Source of the DNA: Candidatus Fermentithermobacillaceae bacterium
GTDB taxonomy: Bacteria > Bacillota > Sulfobacillia > Fermentithermobacillales > Fermentithermobacillaceae
DNA length: 8,304 nucleotides
Direction of reading: 5' to 3'
NCBI GenBank assembly: GCA_012842105.1
Contig: DUTL01000270.1
Coordinates: 1-8,304 of the forward strand
The notes below the pieces were generated by a model, which worked only from the letters and a program-made list of their open reading frames with translations, was not told the DNA's origin and did no database searches. Position 1 is the first letter of the stretch, and each line of letters opens with the position of its first letter. Shown here one piece after another: positions 6,920 to 8,304 of the stretch. The translations under genes and the position numbers were made by a program.

Positions 6920-6946
6920 CCCCGGGGAGCAATCCCCGGGGTTTTT
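6920..6946 (+). terminator. Intrinsic terminator on the plus strand
   Basis: A nine-base-pair GC-rich stem (ccccgggga at 6920-6928 with tccccgggg at 6933-6941) closes on a GCAA tetraloop and is followed directly by TTTTT (6942-6946). The T run makes it directional: it ends a plus-strand transcript coming from the short ORF region. On the minus strand, downstream of the Nudix gene, it lacks a following T run. Confidence 0.85.
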
Positions 6947-6951
6947 ACTAT

Positions 6952-7485
6952 CTACCGGCCCGCAAGTACTCTCGCCGCCAAAATCACCCCAATGGTACTC
7001 TTGGCATCCTCAAAAATGGGCTTCCCGCTATCGATCAGATCATGCACCTGGCTGAACGGTAATCGTAAAAGTTCTATGCTATCTTCATCTCCCTTGAGAG
7101 GGGCGGGCTTGAGGCCTGTGGCAATGAATATGGTCATCTTCTCAGTGGAGTAGCCAATGGCAGGCCAGTACAAATGGACGGGAATGAGGTTATCACAGTC
7201 ATATCCTGTCTCTTCTCTGAGTTCCCTCCTGGCCGCCTGCTCAGGAGTCTCTCCGGGGTCAATTGTGCCTGCAGGTATTTCCACTGTGTACTTGCCGGTT
7301 GCATATCTGTACTGCCTCACAAGAAGAATGTTGCGTTTTTCGTCTATCGCTACAACTGATACAGTGTCGGGCCTTTCAACGATTTCCCTTGTGGTTTCCC
7401 GGCCGTGCCTGGTCAATACTGTATCTACCCGAACCGAAAGTATGCGGCCCTTGAAAACCGTTCTCTTGGATATGGGCGTTTCCAT
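6952..7485 (-). CDS. Nudix hydrolase, ADP-ribose pyrophosphatase type
   Basis: This 177-residue protein probably hydrolyses ADP-ribose or a related nucleoside diphosphate derivative to AMP plus a sugar phosphate in the cytoplasm. The complete Nudix box spans residues 73-95, with Gly73, Glu79, Arg87-Glu88, Glu91-Glu92 and Gly94 in the canonical spacing. The ADP-ribose pyrophosphatase features are also seen: VRQYRYATG (57-64) and VEIPAGTIDPGE (68-79) before and at the box, and a conserved-looking YWPAIGYSTEK (106-116) after it. The length is typical for the NudF/YqkG group. The start is firm: TAGGAGG (7494-7500) lies eight bases before the ATG on the minus strand. It appears to be a single-gene unit, with the converging short ORF and its terminator just beyond its 3' end. 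Exact substrate within the group cannot be settled from sequence alone. Confidence 0.9.
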   Translation of the reverse strand: METPISKRTVFKGRILSVRVDTVLTRHGRETTREIVERPDTVSVVAIDEKRNILLVRQYRYATGKYTVEIPAGTIDPGETPEQAARRELREETGYDCDNLIPVHLYWPAIGYSTEKMTIFIATGLKPAPLKGDEDSIELLRLPFSQVHDLIDSGKPIFEDAKSTIGVILAARVLAGR

Positions 7486-7564
7486 GGGGTTAACCTCCTA
7501 ACCACGTGGGCCTTGGCAAGTCAATCTGCCTCAAGCCTCAACAGGCGATAGTACACTTCACCCT

Positions 7565-7593
7565 AACATACCACGGTGCCAACCTGTGGTAAA
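7565..7593 (-). promoter_or_regulatory. Candidate promoter with 21-bp dyad upstream of Nudix gene
   Basis: On the minus strand TTTACC (7593-7588) and TATGTT (7570-7565) are separated by 17 bases, each matching the vegetative consensus at four of six positions. The spacer lies within a 21-base dyad (7570-7590, accac at one end, gtggt at the other). A start site near 7557 would leave a leader of about 70 nt. The dyad could be a repressor operator, or chance. Confidence 0.3.
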
Positions 7594-7938
7594 GATGGTA
7601 AGTATCTCTGAAGCACAGATCGGAGCTATACGCCTTCCTGGACGACACCTCCGCCAACGTGCCCCAATATGCGACACTCACCCTTGACATGCAATCTTGA
7701 AAGAAATGCGCCGCAAAAACTTTTCCACTAAAACAACTGCCTGCCGCGAGACAGTTTTGGGCCCGGCATCTTCACACAACTTGGAGGGAACTGGATAGCC
7801 GGCGTAGAATGAACCATCTAACAGTTTCCTAACACAGCAATTTCATCAAGACATCTTCATTGACATGATTGCTGAGACGGCTTGCTGTAAAATACCCAGT
7901 AACCTGGGATCATACAGAGTATACGAGGAGGGGTATGC
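7594..7938. other. Long intergenic region before the TldD-like gene
   Basis: No full gene is visible in this gap. On the plus strand a 32-codon frame without a start codon (7602-7700) reads like coding sequence (ELYAFLDDTSANVPQYATLT) and may be a gene remnant. A small hairpin (cccag 7895-7899, ctggg 7904-7908) lies in the likely leader of the downstream gene. TTGACA occurs at 7684 and 7860, but neither has a -10 at normal spacing; TAAAAT at 7888 is 22 bases from the second. Confidence 0.4.
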
Positions 7939-8304
7939 TTGTACAATTTGAACCTTCATGACTACGCAGGACTCTTTTCAAGCTATACTGAATTGAGAGT
8001 GCAAGAAAACAGAATCGTACGCATTGTTTTCGTTAAGGGCAACAACACAGCCAATTCGCGTTCCGCAACCGGCGGAATGTCTGCGAGGGTATATAGCAAC
8101 GGTTCATGGGGATTTGCGTCTAACCCCGAAATCTCTGAACACGCTGCCAAAGCAGTGATACAAGCCGCAACCGGCAATGCAGAGTTTCTCGACTCAAGGG
8201 AGCGCAAGCAAAGAGGCGCGCTTCCAGAATCACCGGTAACGTCCGAAAACGACTTCTCCACAAAAAAGGCACGCCTGGGGCAAAAAGAACTGGTTGAGTT
8301 TGTG
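7939..8304 (+). CDS. TldD/PmbA-family metallopeptidase homologue, N-terminal part
   Basis: The open frame starts at a TTG (7939) placed five bases after GAGGAGGGG (7925-7933) and runs to the window edge: 122 codons, no stop. No ATG gives this frame; the nearby ATG at 7935 leads to a stop within nine codons. The N-terminal pattern of the TldD/PmbA family is present: a Tyr-x-Glu-Leu-Arg-Val-Gln segment (16-22), then the strand-turn-strand block GMSARVYSNGSWGFAS (46-61), then a helix rich in Ala (EHAAKAVIQAATGNA). In this family TldD and TldE/PmbA form a zinc-dependent protease that processes modified peptides, or act singly in other roles. The zinc-binding motif lies beyond the window, so whether this copy is catalytic cannot be seen, nor whether a partner follows. 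Confidence 0.8.
   Translation, partial: MYNLNLHDYAGLFSSYTELRVQENRIVRIVFVKGNNTANSRSATGGMSARVYSNGSWGFASNPEISEHAAKAVIQAATGNAEFLDSRERKQRGALPESPVTSENDFSTKKARLGQKELVEFV

Noticed and set aside
7731..7759. A hairpin (aaaac...gtttt) as a terminator
   Set aside because: The stem is AT-rich with a bulge and is followed by GGGC rather than a T run on the plus strand; no gene ends just before it.
7860..7893. TTGACA with TAAAAT as a promoter for the TldD-like gene
   Set aside because: The hexamers are good but the spacing is 22 bases, well outside the usual 16-18; kept only as a note.
7983..8261. A 92-codon minus-strand frame
   Set aside because: It is antisense to the TldD-like gene, whose plus-strand reading fits the family N-terminus.

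Overview
The window is bacterial. GC content is mid-range (about half by eye). Several genes have textbook Shine-Dalgarno sites (GGAGG, AAAGGAGGTG, TAGGAGG), and two of the larger genes plus a short ORF appear to start with TTG or GTG. This style fits a Gram-positive Bacillota/Clostridia-like organism, probably an uncultured one, but nothing here fixes the taxon.

Layout. (1) Positions 1-222 form a large near-perfect inverted repeat: two 87-nt arms around a 40-nt centre. Both arms, read outward, encode the same peptide. It is either a real inverted duplication or a fold-back artefact at a contig end, and the true 5' end of the first gene is lost in it. (2) Positions 221-5720 hold a plus-strand operon: a calcineurin-like metallophosphoesterase with a C-terminal domain resembling the sulfite-oxidase/molybdopterin-binding fold; a YkoE-like S component of an ECF transporter fused to a second domain of the same type; and one 904-residue protein that joins both ECF ATPases to the transmembrane T component (YkoD plus YkoC). 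(3) A convergent minus-strand gene (5691-6608) encodes an APH-fold kinase-like protein and overlaps the transporter's 3' end by 30 bp. (4) Positions 6609-6951 hold a hairpin-rich stretch, a 19-codon ORF with a near-ideal ribosome binding site, and a strong plus-strand intrinsic terminator. (5) A minus-strand Nudix hydrolase (ADP-ribose pyrophosphatase type) lies at 6952-7485, followed upstream by a mostly non-coding region. (6) A TTG-started TldD/PmbA-family gene begins at 7939 and runs off the window.

How the parts may work together. The three plus-strand genes look like a complete ECF-type vitamin or cofactor importer. It has an S component, an A-A-T energising module in one chain, and a phosphoesterase that may remove phosphate from the ligand outside the cell. 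The unusual point is that the phosphoesterase and the S component both end in a domain of the same apparent fold. In the S component that domain is attached through an extra seventh membrane segment, which should place it outside the cell. By homology to YkoEDC the ligand may be thiamine or its pyrimidine, but the accessory domains leave room for another cofactor. The nearby APH-fold kinase could re-phosphorylate the imported ligand; that is inference. Low-complexity, repeat-derived linkers interrupt all the operon proteins.
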